Assembly (NCBI GenBank): GCA_016800925.1
Contig: JABCPU010000029.1
Location: forward strand, 62,001 to 126,000
Length of the DNA stretch: 64,000 bases
Direction of reading: 5' to 3'
Origin: Suillus spraguei
Taxonomy: Eukaryota; Basidiomycota; Agaricomycetes; Boletales; Suillaceae
Part shown: positions 32,754 through 45,318 of the stretch, one piece after another
How the letters are laid out: the number at the start of each line of letters is the position of its first letter
Numbering within the stretch: position 1 is the stretch's first letter
Notes under the pieces: generated by a model
What the model saw: only the letters and a program-made list of their open reading frames with translations
Databases searched by the model: none
Told to the model about the DNA's origin: nothing
Made by a program: the position numbers and the translations under genes

Positions 32754-33568
32754 AATAGGTGTGTTTAATTCTTATGATGTTAAGTTCCACCATGCCTTGA
32801 GCCAAACATAATAGCCAATTGAACTCTATTTGGGCTGTCAAAACCAAGCTTACTCCAACTTATCAGCACATCACCAAGGTCTGCTGCTTCAATTTCTATG
32901 TTAGGTATCTGAAAATGCATCTGTCTCAACCTCAAACACTTTGATGACAACAACAACAACAACAGTCATTGTACTGCTGCATTTTTCACAAGCACAAGCA
33001 CAGCACTTCAAGTATTTGCAAGTATGTTGTTTAGTGCCTCATGTGGCCCATATAATCAATGGAGAAAATTCAAGATTTCTCTAGGCTGGCCAGACTGAGA
33101 TTTTAAGGTATGTTTCTATTGGGTCATCAGTGTTATCTTCGCTGATGTCTTCCAGGGTTGGGTGGCATATCTTCAGTGCCATCGCACTGTTATTTGTCAT
33201 TCGGTGCTTCTTCTCAGTGTTCTGGTTTCTGGTGGCATGTCCTCAGTACCATCATGCCTTTACTTGTTGATGACATCTGGCTGCAGTGATGTCTAGTTTC
33301 AGACTACTTCTCCAGGTTAGGCAATACCCATTTGATTATGATACTGATGCTGGAACTGTACTAGCTGTTGAGACTGCTTGTGTTGACTGAGTCTCTCAGT
33401 ACCCAAGAACCTAACCTACAAAAGTGAGTTTTGGGTCTCCAACAATTATGATTGACAAATATTTTACTGTGGGTTGAACCAAAAATGTTGGGCATGAGAG
33501 TCTTTCCTCTGGCCTTGTGCTTGCCCATCATATGCAACAGCCATGTGTTGGTGATTACTGGCAGTGCA
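32754..33568. other. No recognised gene; short (CAA) repeat
   Basis: Weak minus-strand open stretches (32780-32962 and 33361-33579) lack recognisable motifs. A (CAA)n microsatellite of about six units lies near 32946-32964. Confidence 0.3.
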
Positions 33569-34370
33569 AGTGAGGTCACTAATGATACAACATTATAAGG
33601 ATTCTACATGTATTAATACTATCATGTTGTCTGCAGGAAAAATCTACTTGAACAGTAGGTAGTATGTACATATACATGGTATACATAAGATGATATGAAG
33701 GGATCAGTTCACCCCCAGATAGATAGTTCTTTCATTTCTTGTAAGACCACCTCAACCTAACTACCACCAATAAGCAAAGAATGCATATGTAACTGCTGTC
33801 TATATCTGAGCATCCAACTAACCTGCAGCAAAATCATCTTGTACATTGTCTGCAAAATATGTGATCACAGCATAAGCTAGGATCCCCACTCATCATTCCC
33901 AAACCCAAAACTCACTTTTGTACAGCGCTCATTTTCTCATATCCTTCCTCAGTAAGTAAACTTACATTGCATATGAATCATAGCCTCAAAACTAGGATCA
34001 AAACATGGTATGTGCAAATCCAAGAGCTGTGGGAGCTCTGAGATGAGTTGATTGTTCATGAGCTCATAAACCTCCTTCATATCATTGTGTTCTTGTTGTG
34101 CTTTTGGAAGCTTTGTAGGGTCCTCACCTGGTTTCTCAATCATCTTTCATAGTTTGCTATGTGCAGTGTCAAAGTCCAGAAGCTAAAAAATTGTCTAGTC
34201 AAATCACTGGGTTTCACCAGGAAGCATCACCTTTTTGTTCCATTTTGTGATATGCTCATTTATGACAGGAAAGTATGCATTCATTTTCCCAAGGGGTTCC
34301 ATGATGGTTGTATGATAAGGACCTTCCTATAGAAGATAGCAAATATATTGAATCAGAAAAAGTAAGTATC
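33569..34370 (-). pseudogene. 3' half of a BAR-domain gene copy (paralogue of 54612-55820)
   Basis: It aligns exon by exon with the gene at 54612-55820: exon EPLGKMNAYFP, exon with KLPKAQQEHNDMKEVYELMN and LLDLHIPCFDPSFEAMIHMQ, and the small last exons. CpG sites of the other copy appear here as TpG/CpA (e.g. Arg to His/Cys). Here the GGGAAAATG stretch keeps the normal frame. The gene is broken at 34370 by element E, with TSD GTATC, and resumes at 49857. Confidence 0.82.
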
Positions 34371-34650
34371 TGTTATGCTTGGCATTATACAAATGTCTTT
34401 GTAATCAAAAGTTCAAAGTCTAGCATTCTCCTTAGAACAAGTTGTTCAAGTAAAGCAGTAGATTGCAGGCCCTGGTCCGCATAGATCAAGTTAAAGAATT
34501 AGGAACTTGAGATGGTATCTGAATATATAAGGGAATTGAAGTGGAGATAGAATATTGGAGTAGAGATTAAATAATGATGATCCAATGAGAAAAAGATAAA
34601 GGAATCATACAATAGAAGGTCATGGAAGAAGTAAAAATAGAACTGTAACA
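34371..34650 (-). repeat. 3' LTR of element E
   Basis: 280 bp, TGTTATGCTTGGCATTA to AGAACTGTAACA. The last roughly 230 bp recur at 49622-49856. Confidence 0.82.
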
Positions 34651-34810
34651 TTACTCCCATTTTAATGTTGTAATCTCTGGTTATATAATATTATAAGCGA
34701 TGAGAGTGTTTGTAAAAAGAAAGAATGTCAGAAGCATTACCAAGTTTGTTCTCTTTCATCTATTTGTTCTCAGAACTCAGGAATCCTTTCCATTTAACAT
34801 AAAATTGTCA

Positions 34811-35161
34811 TCAAGGTGAAGAGCCACAATGACCAATGATGGCTTCAATCTCATGTTCTTCTTTGCCATCTACAATATCAGGAGGTGGTTTGACGTAATT
34901 GGGTCCATGAGTATCATTTTCTTTATGGGGAGAGAGTAATGTGGCATGGAAGATGGGGTGAATACACCATTGTGCAGGCAGAGCAAGTTTATAGGTGATG
35001 GGTGGTAAGACATCAGTGATGATGAATAGCCCTTGCATTTTGGTGCAAGTTTCTGATTAGGATACCTAAGATGAAGGTCTTGGCTTCTAGCCAAACTTTA
35101 TTGCCTTTTGAGAAGGTACAAATTTAGATGTGATTTGTTGATGCATAGTGTTATGGGATAG
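34811..35161 (-). pseudogene. pol: E pol, integrase C-terminus and start of chromodomain
   Basis: The minus frame reads KLAPKCKGYSSSL / QGLFIITDVLPPITYKLALP, HPIFHATLLSPHKENDTHGP and PPPDIVDGKEEHEIEAIIGH. This is clearly homologous to family A (HPTFHASVLSSYSEMDVHGP). The reading frame stops after the chromodomain start. C2 interrupts it on the right. Confidence 0.82.
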
Positions 35162-35323
35162 TGTTAAGACCATACTAAAGGGTAAGAGATCTGAAGGGCT
35201 TTGGCCTCAGTTTGTACACTGTGCCCTTTCCTGAATAATGCCCCTTATTTCAGAGAAGAGATATATATCCGAAGGTCGGAAGTGGTTGTGTGATGGATCT
35301 GGACATTCAAAGATATTGGATAT

Positions 35324-36066
35324 TGTTAAGACCGTACTCAAAGGTAGAGAGTTCTGAAGGGCTTTGGCCTCAGTTCATGCACTGTGCCCCTTTTCCGAGT
35401 AATGCCCCTTATTTCAGGAGAAGCTATACGTCCGAAGATCCGGAAGGAGTTGCATGATGGGTCCGGACGTCCGAAGGTTATCCGGAACGTAGGAATAGAA
35501 CAAAGATTAAGACTAGCTTCAGAACGAATTCCTAACTAGAAACTAGCAGAGATAGACTATCTGAAGATAGAGTCGGAGATATAGACTATAGGAATCAATC
35601 CCAGTCTTGGAAGATGACTTAGAGCGGAGAGTGGCTTAAGTCCAGAGGAAGCAGAATGAGCAGAATCTAAGATGATATTCAAACTAAGGTTCTACAGAGA
35701 TTTACAAGTGGTTTATATACTGTAAGTATCTAAGACGGATAATCAACAAGTCCGGGACTGAGGGCTATGTACGAAGTGTAACGGAAGTCTATTAGTTAAT
35801 GCACAGTGGATCAGTAAGCACGAATCGGAAATGAACACAGGTAATGGATCAGTGACGCAGGATGGAAATATACACAGCCGGAATACCGGAAACAGGAGGA
35901 ATGCCGAAAGGAGATAGACGCTGATATACACAAGGGAGTTAAGGTGCGAGAAGTGAGCACATTCGGATGGGTGGTCCGGACAGGATCTGTGGACTGGACG
36001 GAAATGGAATTGATCAGATCTGATCGGATATGGTCGGATCTGGGATTAGAAGTATGGTATATGACA
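35324..36066 (-). mobile_element. Solo C LTR inside the left LTR of C2, TSD GATAT
   Basis: TGTTAAGACCGTAC to GGTATATGACA, flanked by perfect GATAT (35319-35323, 36067-36071). It has the same orientation as its host LTR. The inner copy resembles C1's LTR more than the host LTR does. Confidence 0.92.
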
Positions 36067-36823
36067 GATATGATGCATCCGAAGGTTATCCAGAACATGG
36101 AGATGGAGCAAGTTCCTAACTAGAAACTAACAGAGGTAGACTACCCAAAGGTAGAGCCGGAGATATAGACTATAGGAATCAATCCTAAGTCTTGGAAGAT
36201 GACTAGAGCTGAAAGTAACTCAAGTCCAAAGGAACAGAATGAGCAGAATCTAAGATGATATTGGAACTAAGGTTCTACAGAGATTTACAAGTGGTTTATA
36301 TACTGTAAGTAACTAGCATGGATAATCAATGAGTCTGGGACCAAGAGCTATGTACGATGTATAACAGAAGTCTATTAGTCAATGCACAGTGGATCAATAA
36401 GCATGAGTCAGAAATGAGACATAGGTAACAGATCAATAAGCAGGAGGAAAATATACATAGCTGGAATACCGGAGACAGGAGGATTGCCGAAAGGAGGTAG
36501 ATGCAGATGTCCACAAGGGAGTTAGAGTGTGAGAAGTAGGAACTTTCGGATGGGAGATCTGGATAGGATCTGTGGACCAGACAGAAGCAGGATCTATCAG
36601 ATCAGATCAGATGTATGGAATATGACAGTATCCCCCTTAGGGCCGAACCCCTGAGGCACAAGAAGTGTCAATCCAGATCAGACAAGATTAATGCGAGACG
36701 ATGGAGAAGTTGATGGTTGTAGTGCTGAGTCTGTAATCTGGCAGATATATGGACGTCAGACATCCAAAGTGATTCCTACCCCCACTTCATATGTATTCCT
36801 GTTAACAAAAATTGCTCTAAATC

Positions 36824-37861
36824 ATGTCTGGAAAGAAATCTGATGCCTCTAAGTCTGCTGCCAACATTGTGACAGATCTAGAGCAGCAACTGGCTGCTGC
36901 TAAGGCTGCAGTGGAAGCTGAGGTGGAACAAAAATGTAAATGTAAGGAGGCAGAGGAGCAGAAAAGGTAGGAGGAGTTGAAGCAGATAGAGTTAGCGGAG
37001 ATCCATAGGGAGATGGAGGAAAAGAAGTGGAGGGCTCTGATTGAGGCTCAGGTGAGTGGTGTGGACTCTTTCAGATCTGGATCCTAATGGACTGGCAAGG
37101 CCAAAGTGGCTCCTGCATCCAGAGAAAAAGATGGGTACTGTTCCCATTGCATTTCCAAGGACTAGATGTGTCAGTGGGGTGATGCTGAGAAGAATCTCCT
37201 GGTAAGTCATCTGAAGACTTTTGGATCTGATGGTATCTAACATTCATAGATCAAGTATTGTGACATCTGCCAGAAGGACAAGGCCATTTGTCCTGGAAGG
37301 CCCAGATCTGTTAAGGGACCCAAGGGCTGGAAGAGGCAGCATCCTGTTGGTACTCCATCTCCGAAGGGCAAGGGCCATCAGAGGAGCCCCACTCCAGATG
37401 TGTTGGAAGTGGATGTCTTTTCCAATCTGATGACCATTGAAGGTACGGATGAGGAGGTTGTCGAGTATTATGACCAGGCTTGGGTAGCCACTACTAATGG
37501 CATTGTTGTGGAGCTGGCTTGGACCAATAGACTTCTTCAGGATAGCATTGCAGTGGCGGAAGTGAGTTGGATTGCGATGGAGTGGATGAGTACTACCATG
37601 GAGGCCTTCCTCCAACAGCAGAGAGAGTTCCAGGCCCTGCTTCTTGAGGAGATCCAGACTGGATTTAGGTTTTCCATTCCCGCTGGATCCGACAAGGATG
37701 GTACTGGTGAGGAGGTTGTGGAAGAGGTGGCAGATGGGACTGGAGAGGAGATGGCAGATGGGACTGGAGAGGAGATGGCAGATGGGACTGGAGAGGAGAT
37801 GACAGATGGGACTGGAGAAGAGACTGGGGGTGCTGTAGGTGAAATGGAGACTGGTACCTAG
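36824..37861 (+). pseudogene. Antisense accessory gene of C2
   Basis: A decayed counterpart of 7454-8468. The ATG context (MSGKKSDASKSAAN), both introns (GTGAGT...AG and GTAAGT...AG) and the domain order are kept: coiled coil, CSHC...C, CDICQKDKAIC, helical block (LLQDSIAVAEVSW), and an acidic tail with four GTGEE(M/T)xD repeats. TAG stops occur at about 36968 and 37163. Changes are mostly CpG decay. Preservation of intron positions shows that the gene was part of the family before C1 and C2 split. Confidence 0.75.
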
Positions 37862-37921
37862 TCTGGATCCAGATTTCCATTACTGCCCTCAATGTACTTG
37901 TATTCTACTTGTGATGTACTA

Positions 37922-40310
37922 TCAAGCAATAGGACCAGGTTTGTCTGGATATGCTGAGTGGAAGTCTGCCATGAGATCCGATGCATTTCCAAGTTCTGTG
38001 GCAAGTAACCAGGATGTTTCTTCGTCCATTCCTTCATATCCGGACCATTGGACGAGGTATAATAGTTGGCATTGGTGTCTACAATGGTCCAGTTTAGAGT
38101 CTAGGATTTCGGATATCTCATACTCTGGTTCTCCATCAACTTTGACTGGAGGTGGAGGAGGTTGGATGCAATTAGGGATGGTGTTCGGAACTGCTGGCTC
38201 TAGCTGAGAGACATGGAATACAGGATGTACGGAATGCATAGAATCCAGAAGTTGGATGGCAAAGGAATGAGTACCCAGATGGGATATGATTTCAAATGGA
38301 CCTAGATTCTTTTCCGAAAGTTTCTTTGATGGACGAGTGGAACAGAAGTACTTGGCTTTAACGAAGACTTGTTCTCCAATCTGGAAGTCCAGAGCAGGTT
38401 GTCTTTTAGCATCCACCTGTCCTTGATAGTGTTTCTGTGCTTCAGACATCTCTTCTTGGAGGTACTGTTCCAGCATTTGGTTGGCACATTCTGTTTGTCT
38501 GTCTCCTTCCAGATGATATCTGAATGTGAAGTGTAGGACCATGTCTAATGCTTTTCCTAAGGAATGGAAGAAGTGGGATATGAACTCTGTTCCCCAATCC
38601 GAGGTTACATGGGACGGAACACCATGCTTGGAGAATACATGAAGGAGGAATAGGCAGGCAAGATCCAGAGAAGTAATGGTGTCATGAGTTGGGACAAATA
38701 TGGCTTGCTTGGATAGGCAATCTATGATGACAAAGATGGCTGTATAGCCAGATGAGTCTGGAAGTTGTTTAATGAAATCCATGGAGATGGAATTCCATGG
38801 TTTTTCCAGGACAGGGAGTTGCTTGAGTAATCCATAGGGTTTATGTCTTGGAACTTTGGCTCGGGCACAGGATGTGCAGGATCTGACATGCTCTTTGACA
38901 TAGGCTCATATTCTGGGCCAGGTGTAGTCGCGTCAGATGAGCTCAAGAGTACGATTCTGTCTGAAATGTCCAGATAGGGGGTGATCATGGCAGTTACAGA
39001 GGATGCGGAGTTATAGGTCATTGGTTTCTGGGATGTAGATATGGTTGTCGTAATGAAGGAATCCACTATTGTCTATTGTCTATTGTCCATCTTGGATCTG
39101 AAGGGACTGGAAAGTGTGTTTGTGCGATGGGGTTATTAGGGAGTGCGGTCAGGATGTCTTTCCAGAGGTGTTCCATATCCATAAGAACAGCTGCTCTAAG
39201 AACTGGAGTTGCTAGAATGGAAGCTCATAGGGATGAAGCTAACTGTTCCGAAGTGAATATCGGACGGAGATTGTGAGGGTTAACTTGAGCGTAGTCCTTA
39301 TCCCCCTCTTTAGGGTAGACGTCCAATCATCTAGTAAGGGAATCTGGCTTGACTCTGAGTTTTCCAGGATGATAATGGATAACAAGGTTGAACTGATGGA
39401 GGAATTCAGACCAGCAGGCCTAACAACAGGAGAGGAGTTTGGTGGTAGAGAAGTACTCAAGGTTCTTGTGGTCCGTGACAACATCTATAGGCTCAGATGA
39501 ACCTTCTAGGTAATGTCGCCAGGTATGGAAAGCAGCATAGATGGCTAGTAGTTCCTTATCATGGACATTGTAGTTGAGTTCTGCACCGGACAGTGTCTGA
39601 GAGTAGAATGCTACCGGGCAAAGTTCTGAGTCCAGGCATACAATGGAAAGTATTCCAGCAATGGCATAATCAGAGGCATCGGTTTCCACCACTATAGGGA
39701 TATCCAGAACCCAGTGCATTAGCACTGGAGCAGAAGTGAAGGCTTTCTTGAGTGCTTCAAATGATTTTTGGCAGTCCTTGGTAAAGTTCCAAGTGACGCC
39801 CTTGCGAGTGAGTTGAGTAAGAGGGACTACAATATCTGAGTAATTGAAGATGAAATGATGATAGAAATTAGCAAATCTGAGGAAAGATTGGATGTCCTTG
39901 ACTTTCTGAGATTCTGGCCAGTCAATGATAGACTGGATTTTCTCGAACGACATAGTCAAGCCGTCCAGAGATAGGAGGTAACCAAGATATTCGATGGAGG
40001 ATGAGTGGAATTTGCATTTCTCAGGTTTGGCATATAGTCAGTGTTTACGGAGACATCATAAAACTTCTCAGACATGTTCCTTATGACTTGCAAGGTCTTT
40101 GGAATAGATGAGGATGTCATTCAGATATACCACAACACATACATCCAGCATATCAGCAAACACACTATTGACAAAGCATTGGAAAGCCGCCAGAGCATTT
40201 GTGAGGCCTTCTAGCATTACTAACCATTCATAGGAGCCATAACGTGTACAGAAGGAAGTCTTCCATTCATCTCCTTCTGCTATCCAGACAAGATGGTAAG
40301 CAGAACAGAG
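37922..40310 (-). pseudogene. pol: C2 pol, RT core to chromodomain
   Basis: Fragments align with C1: chromodomain (YEISEILDSKLDHCRH), integrase (MDFIKQLPDSSG, TSDWGTEFISHF), RNase H (IVVETDASDYAIAGIL) and RT (VVVYLNDILIYSKDL, where the catalytic YLDD has become YLND). A deletion removes the stretch between LEQYL and MSEAQK, including the catalytic Glu of integrase. Many stops are present. It ends on the right at an inversion breakpoint. Confidence 0.88.
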
Positions 40311-42845
40311 ATAAGTTGCATGGGTAAACCCACTACCCTTTCGGAGTTCAAGACTCTCACCCAGACCATTGACACCCGTTACTGGGAATGGAGGGGCGAA
40401 GTCACCCAAGAGAGTAAAGCCACCTCCTCCAATCCTCCTAGGCAGCCAGCATCTGACTGGATGAACTCCAACTCATCTGGATCCGAAATGCCCAGATCCA
40501 ATAAACCCACATCCTCTACAACCTCCTCTGCACCTAAGGCTCCAGACCTTCCTAACGTGATTGGTACGGATGGGAAGCTAACCACCCAGGAGCGTCAGAG
40601 GTGTATCAACAAAAGGTTATGCATGTTCTGCAGCAGACCTGGTCATACTGCCTGGGACTGCACCAAATCCACTTTGCATGCTGCCAAAGGCTGTGCTATG
40701 GTACTCGCCCCAGAAACTGAACCGGAAGCCTCAGATGAGGCAAAAAATTAGTCCGCGACCCTCCTGACTCCATGCAGGATGAGGGTTGCATTGGCCCAAC
40801 CCATACAATGGAGCTATGACTCAATGCTGTAACTCTTCCTGATGTAATGAACATATTGGCGCTGGCCTTAAAACCCTATCTTTTAGTGCATGTCTCATGT
40901 CTACAGGAAACTCCACTCGTCCAAAGACCATCTTACCCCTTTAGCATTGCTGGCAGCATCACACACTTACTGCACACCATACCGACTGCCACACCATGTT
41001 CCACATACCGATGTTCTTCCATGTCCTTGCCTCATCTGCATAGCTCCATTTGGTGCATAGTTTGTTTTATGTTCGTTATCACTGATCCCATGGCAAGTCT
41101 TATTACATGTTGCCTTGTGCCGCAGCTGCCTCGCACTACGTTTAAATAGCGGTGGTTACTTCTCTCGAGCACTACTAATCTTGCCTAACACATCCCAAGT
41201 ACATGCAAAATAGGATATAAGCACTGCATAGCCTGCATGATACAGCACCTCATTTTTACTGTACTATAGGTCAGGATTAGTGTCTAACTCTGGATCTACC
41301 CCGTAGTAGACTTAGTCTTTAAAGTTTCTTTACCACTCGTTAATTGATATCGCTCGTTCACCATTACCACTGGCATACCGCTAGATTCTTGACCCCTATT
41401 TTTGACTGGACTTCACGCTTACTGCTACTTTACCACTGAAAGTACTGTGGGTTTCTTTACTGTTTCTTTGCACCGCTCACTCAACACTACATTTTCAGGC
41501 ATTGTTTCAGCCACACTAGTTCTGGCGACTTCTTTGCTAGCCGCAGCAGCTTACCACTGGCTACGACGCTATATTTGCACATTGGTTTGACTTGGATTAG
41601 ACTATACTAACAGGCATCCCCCTTTAGGGTCAAACACTCTTGTTTAACAAGTGAAGCAGACTAGATGGAGCGCAAGACTCACATACTAACTTAGGAGGTA
41701 GTTTATCTACAGCCCAGGATAGGTTGTATCTTTACACCAATCCAAACTCTGTGTCCATATGTCTTGCTTCCATCTTTCTCCAATATATCTGACTTTCCAG
41801 CCCTCATAGATTGTGGCTCTTCCCAATGCTTCATTAACACTAGTTTCATCCAAAAAAATAAAATCCCTACCTATCAGATTCCTCTGCTTCTGCTCCGTTT
41901 GTTTGATGGTACCTGCAATAACAATATTTCCAAAGCCATAAACTTGACCATCTGATTCTCCTCCAGTGTAGTCACCTCCAATATGAATATGTTCTATGTT
42001 ACCCCTTTGGATTCCTCATGTTATATTGTTCTCGGATATAGCTGGCTCACCCGACACAATCTGTTGATTGACTGGGTATTGGGCAGCATCGAGTTCCGGA
42101 CGAACGTACAGGGAATGCCATCAAACCCATCCACATCATCGCTGCCTCCAGACATTCCATCTGTGGCAGGAATTTCCCATCCGACACCTCTGCTACCTCT
42201 GAATATTCCATCTGTGGTAGAAACTCCCCCTCCAACATCTCCATTGCCTCTGGGCATCCCATCCATGGTAGAGACTCCTCCTCTGACCAAATCCGAACCC
42301 TCTGCTGGTACCCCAAGTCCCTAACATATCCCTGATAAATGCAGTGGCTTTTACCGTGCCTGCAAGTTAGAAGGATCTACTCAGTTCAGCATCTACCTCT
42401 GTCCCTCTGAAGTTAATCTCTGATCCACATCCATACCATCCAATCCTCCAGACCTCTCCAGAATCCCTTCCAAATACCACAAGTTTGCGGATGTCTTTGA
42501 CAAAGGCAAAGCTGGGCAGCTTCCTCCTCACCGACCCTATGATCTCAAAATTGAGTTGGAAGAAGGGGTTAGTCTGCCTCTCAGAACCATATATTCTCTT
42601 TCTCTGGTCAAGCTTGAAGCCCTCTGGAAGTTCCTTGGTGAAAACATCTCTTCCGGACTCTCCAATCCTCATCCTCTCCTCATGGAGCCCCTGTCCTATT
42701 TGTCAAAAAGAAGGATGGCTTCCTCCACCTTTGTGTGGATTTCTGTGGCCTCAACCAGATTACCAAAAAGGACCAATATCCATTACCCCTCATTGCTGAC
42801 CTCCTAGACTCTCCGAGCCACGCTAAAGTTTATACCAAAATTGAA
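40311..42845 (+). other. Inverted internal segment of C2 (gag C-terminus, protease, RT start)
   Basis: This 2.5-kb block reads on the plus strand although the rest of C2 is minus. Its order is gag 3' half with the knuckle CMFCSRPGHTAWDC (to 40751), a B LTR, protease with DCGSSQCFIN (41764 on), the PR end ([13 protein letters not shown]) and the pol linker up to [14 protein letters not shown]. The two junctions fall where C1 has GAGAT/ATCTC in both participating sequences. Confidence 0.88.
40843..41736 (+). mobile_element. Family-B solo LTR in C2, decayed TSD CTGA/CCAA
   Basis: TGTAATGAACATATTGG to GGTTGTATCTTTACA, 894 bp. Flanks are CTGA (40839-40842) and CCAA (41737-41740), the two decay products of CCGA. 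C1 shows the empty site (CTTCCTGATCCGAAC on the sense strand). Confidence 0.87.
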
Positions 42846-43580
42846 TCTCATCTTTTATTTGGACTGGAAGTCCATTGTAGAACTGGTGTCGTAGAGCTCC
42901 GTCCCTACATTTGCATACTTGGGAGGCAAGTTGCTGGAATTCCACAACGTACTTGTTGATGTGCTGTCCATCACACATGTGGAGTTGCTCTAACTGCATT
43001 TCTGCATCTCCAGAGGGATCATGAGGTCTGAAGTTGGTTTGGAGCTCAAGCATGAACTCGGAGTAGTCATCCATCCAGTCCAGATGGTTACTATACCCAT
43101 CCAAAAGGAGATCCACTCGAGAGCCATACCCTTGAGGTAGGATTGGGCGAAGTTGACTTTAGCGTGTCTGGAATGGAAAGTGTTAGGTTTGCTTTGAAAG
43201 TTGAGCTCACACTGGACAAAGAATGCTTGGAGCTTGCAAGGTTCGGATCCATTGAAGGTATCTGGTTCATGGATCTTGACTTTGCTATCATCTGGATCCT
43301 CATTGTCCAGATCATCACCTTCATCATCCGGTGGATTACCATGCAACTCATCATTGAAGTGGATGGTCGGTCATGGATTAGAGTCTGGGTCGTCTGTGTT
43401 CCAGGTTGGTGTAACTGGATCCGGTCTGGCCTGATGAGTGGAGATGCTTTGACCTATGTCACTCATGCTTGCATGATGTTGAGAGAAGCTGGTGAATGTT
43501 TGGACGATGGGTGTGGGATCTTGTTGGATCAGACCAAGTCCAGCTCCTCGGAGGGTGTTCTGAGTTTTATGGGGAGGCAT
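42846..43580 (-). pseudogene. gag: C2 gag N-terminal half
   Basis: It starts MPPHKTQNTLRGAGLG at 43580 and keeps DTFNGSEPCKLQAFF, SYLKGMALEW, EFMLELQTNFRPHDP and [15 protein letters not shown]. Here the codon missing a base in C1 is intact (ALEW). The region is shortened by a deletion in the acidic linker and broken by another frame change after EWIS. It ends at the right breakpoint of the inversion. Confidence 0.82.
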
Positions 43581-43781
43581 GATGTGGGATGGTTTAGAGA
43601 ATGTACTTGGAAAGGTGTGAGTTTGAATATACTGTTAAGACTGTACTCAAAGGGTAAGAGATCTGAAGGGCTTTGGCCTCAGTTTGTACACTGTGCCCCT
43701 TTCCTGAGTAATGCCCCTTATTTCAGAGAAGAGATATATATCCGAAGGTCCGGAAGTGATTGTGTGATGGATCTGGACATC

Positions 43782-44551
43782 TGTCATATACCATACTTCT
43801 AATCTCAGATCCGACCAAATCCGATCAGATCCGATCGATTCCATATCCGTCCGGTCCACAGATCCTGTCCAGACCACCCATCCGAATGTGCTCACTTCTC
43901 GCACCTTAACTCCCTTGTGTATATCTGCGTCTATCTCCTTTCGTCATTCCTCCTGTTTCCGGTATTCTGGCTGTTTATATTTCCGTCCTGTGTCACTGAT
44001 CCATTTTCCTGTGTTCATTTCCGATTCATGCTTACTGATCCGCTGTGCATTAACTAATAGACTTCCGTTACACTTCGTACATAGCCCTCAGTCCCGGACT
44101 TGTTGATTATCCGTCTTAGATACTTACAGTATATAAACCACTTGTAGATCTCCGTAGAACCTTAGTTCGAATATCATCTTAGATTCTGCTCATTCCGCTT
44201 CTTCTGGACTTGAGCCACCCTCTGCTCTAAAGTCACCTTCCGAGACTTAGGATTGATTCCTATAGTCTAAATCTCCGACTCTATCTTCGGATAGTCTACC
44301 TCCATTAGTTTCTAGTTAGGAACTCATTCCGAAGCTAGCCTTAATCTTTGTTCTATCCTTACGTTCTGAATAACCTTTGGATGTATCATATCCGATACCT
44401 TTGGACGCCCGGATCCGTCATGCAACTCCTCCCAGATCTTCGGACGAATAACTTCTCCCTGAAATAAGGGGCATTACTCGAGAAAGGGGCACAGTGCACG
44501 AACTGAGGCCAAAGCCCTTCAGATCTCTCTACTTTGAGTACAGTCTTAACA
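43782..44551 (+). mobile_element. Solo C LTR inside the right LTR of C2, opposite orientation, TSD ACATC
   Basis: TGTCATATACCATAC to CAGTCTTAACA, 770 bp, flanked by perfect ACATC (43777-43781, 44552-44556). It retains more CpG than its host LTR and so is younger. Confidence 0.93.
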
Positions 44552-45128
44552 ACATCCAAAGGTATTGGATATGATACATCCGAAGGTTATCCAGAACATG
44601 GAGATGGAGCAAGTTCCTAACTAGAAACTAACAGAGGTAGACTACCCAAAGGTAGAGCCGGAGATATAGACTATAGGAATCAATCCTAAGTCTTGGAAGA
44701 TGACTAGAGCTGAAAGTAACTCAAGTCCAAAGGAACAGAATGAGCAGAATCTAAGATGATATTGGAACTAAGGTTCTACAGAGATTTACAAGTGGTTTAT
44801 ATACTGTAAGTAACTAGCATGGATAATCAATGAGTCTGGGACCAAGAGCTATGTACGATGTATAACAGAAGTCTATTAGTCAATGCACAGTGGATCAATA
44901 AGCATGAGTCAGAAATGAGACATAGGTAACAGATCAATAAGCAGGAGGAAAATATACATAGCTGGAATACCGGAGACAGGAGGATTGCCGAAAGGAGGTA
45001 GATGCAGATGTCCACAAGGGAGTTAGAGTGTGAGAAGTAGGAACTTTCGGATGGGAGATCTGGATAGGATCTGTGGACCAGACAGAAGCAGGATCTATCA
45101 GATCAGATCAGATGTATGGAATATGACA

Positions 45129-45318
45129 GATAGTTCATGAGCGGCTAATGCTTCATTACGTGCTTTGTTTAAGATAAAGAGGTGTTGTTTGATGTTAGGA
45201 ATGTCAGATTTAGGATGTGAATCAGGAAGATGTTTCAGGTGATAACCCATCATGAGATAGAATGGGGAAGTGCTGCATGCTGAATGATGTCAGGAGTTAT
45301 GGACAAATTCAGCAAGGG
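45129..45318 (-). pseudogene. pol: E pol, integrase fragment
   Basis: The minus frame reads LAEFVHNS, then STSPFYLMMGYHLKHLPDSH and NKARNEALAAHELS, parallel to family A's IAEFVHN...SPFFLMMGNEPRAIPHL. It is bounded by C2 on one side and F1 on the other. Confidence 0.75.

Larger units (their letters stand above)
35162..45128 (-). mobile_element. Family-C chromovirus copy C2, TSD GATAG
   Basis: Full-length outline with perfect GATAG at 35157-35161 and 45129-45133, inside E pol. Left LTR 35162-36627 and right LTR 43633-45128 are each interrupted by a younger solo C LTR. The internal order matches C1 except that 40.31-42.85 kb is inverted, and a segment of integrase matching C1 9095-9280 is deleted near 38459. 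It is heavily CpG-decayed: Arg codons of C1 read as Trp, Cys, Gln or His here. Confidence 0.9.
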
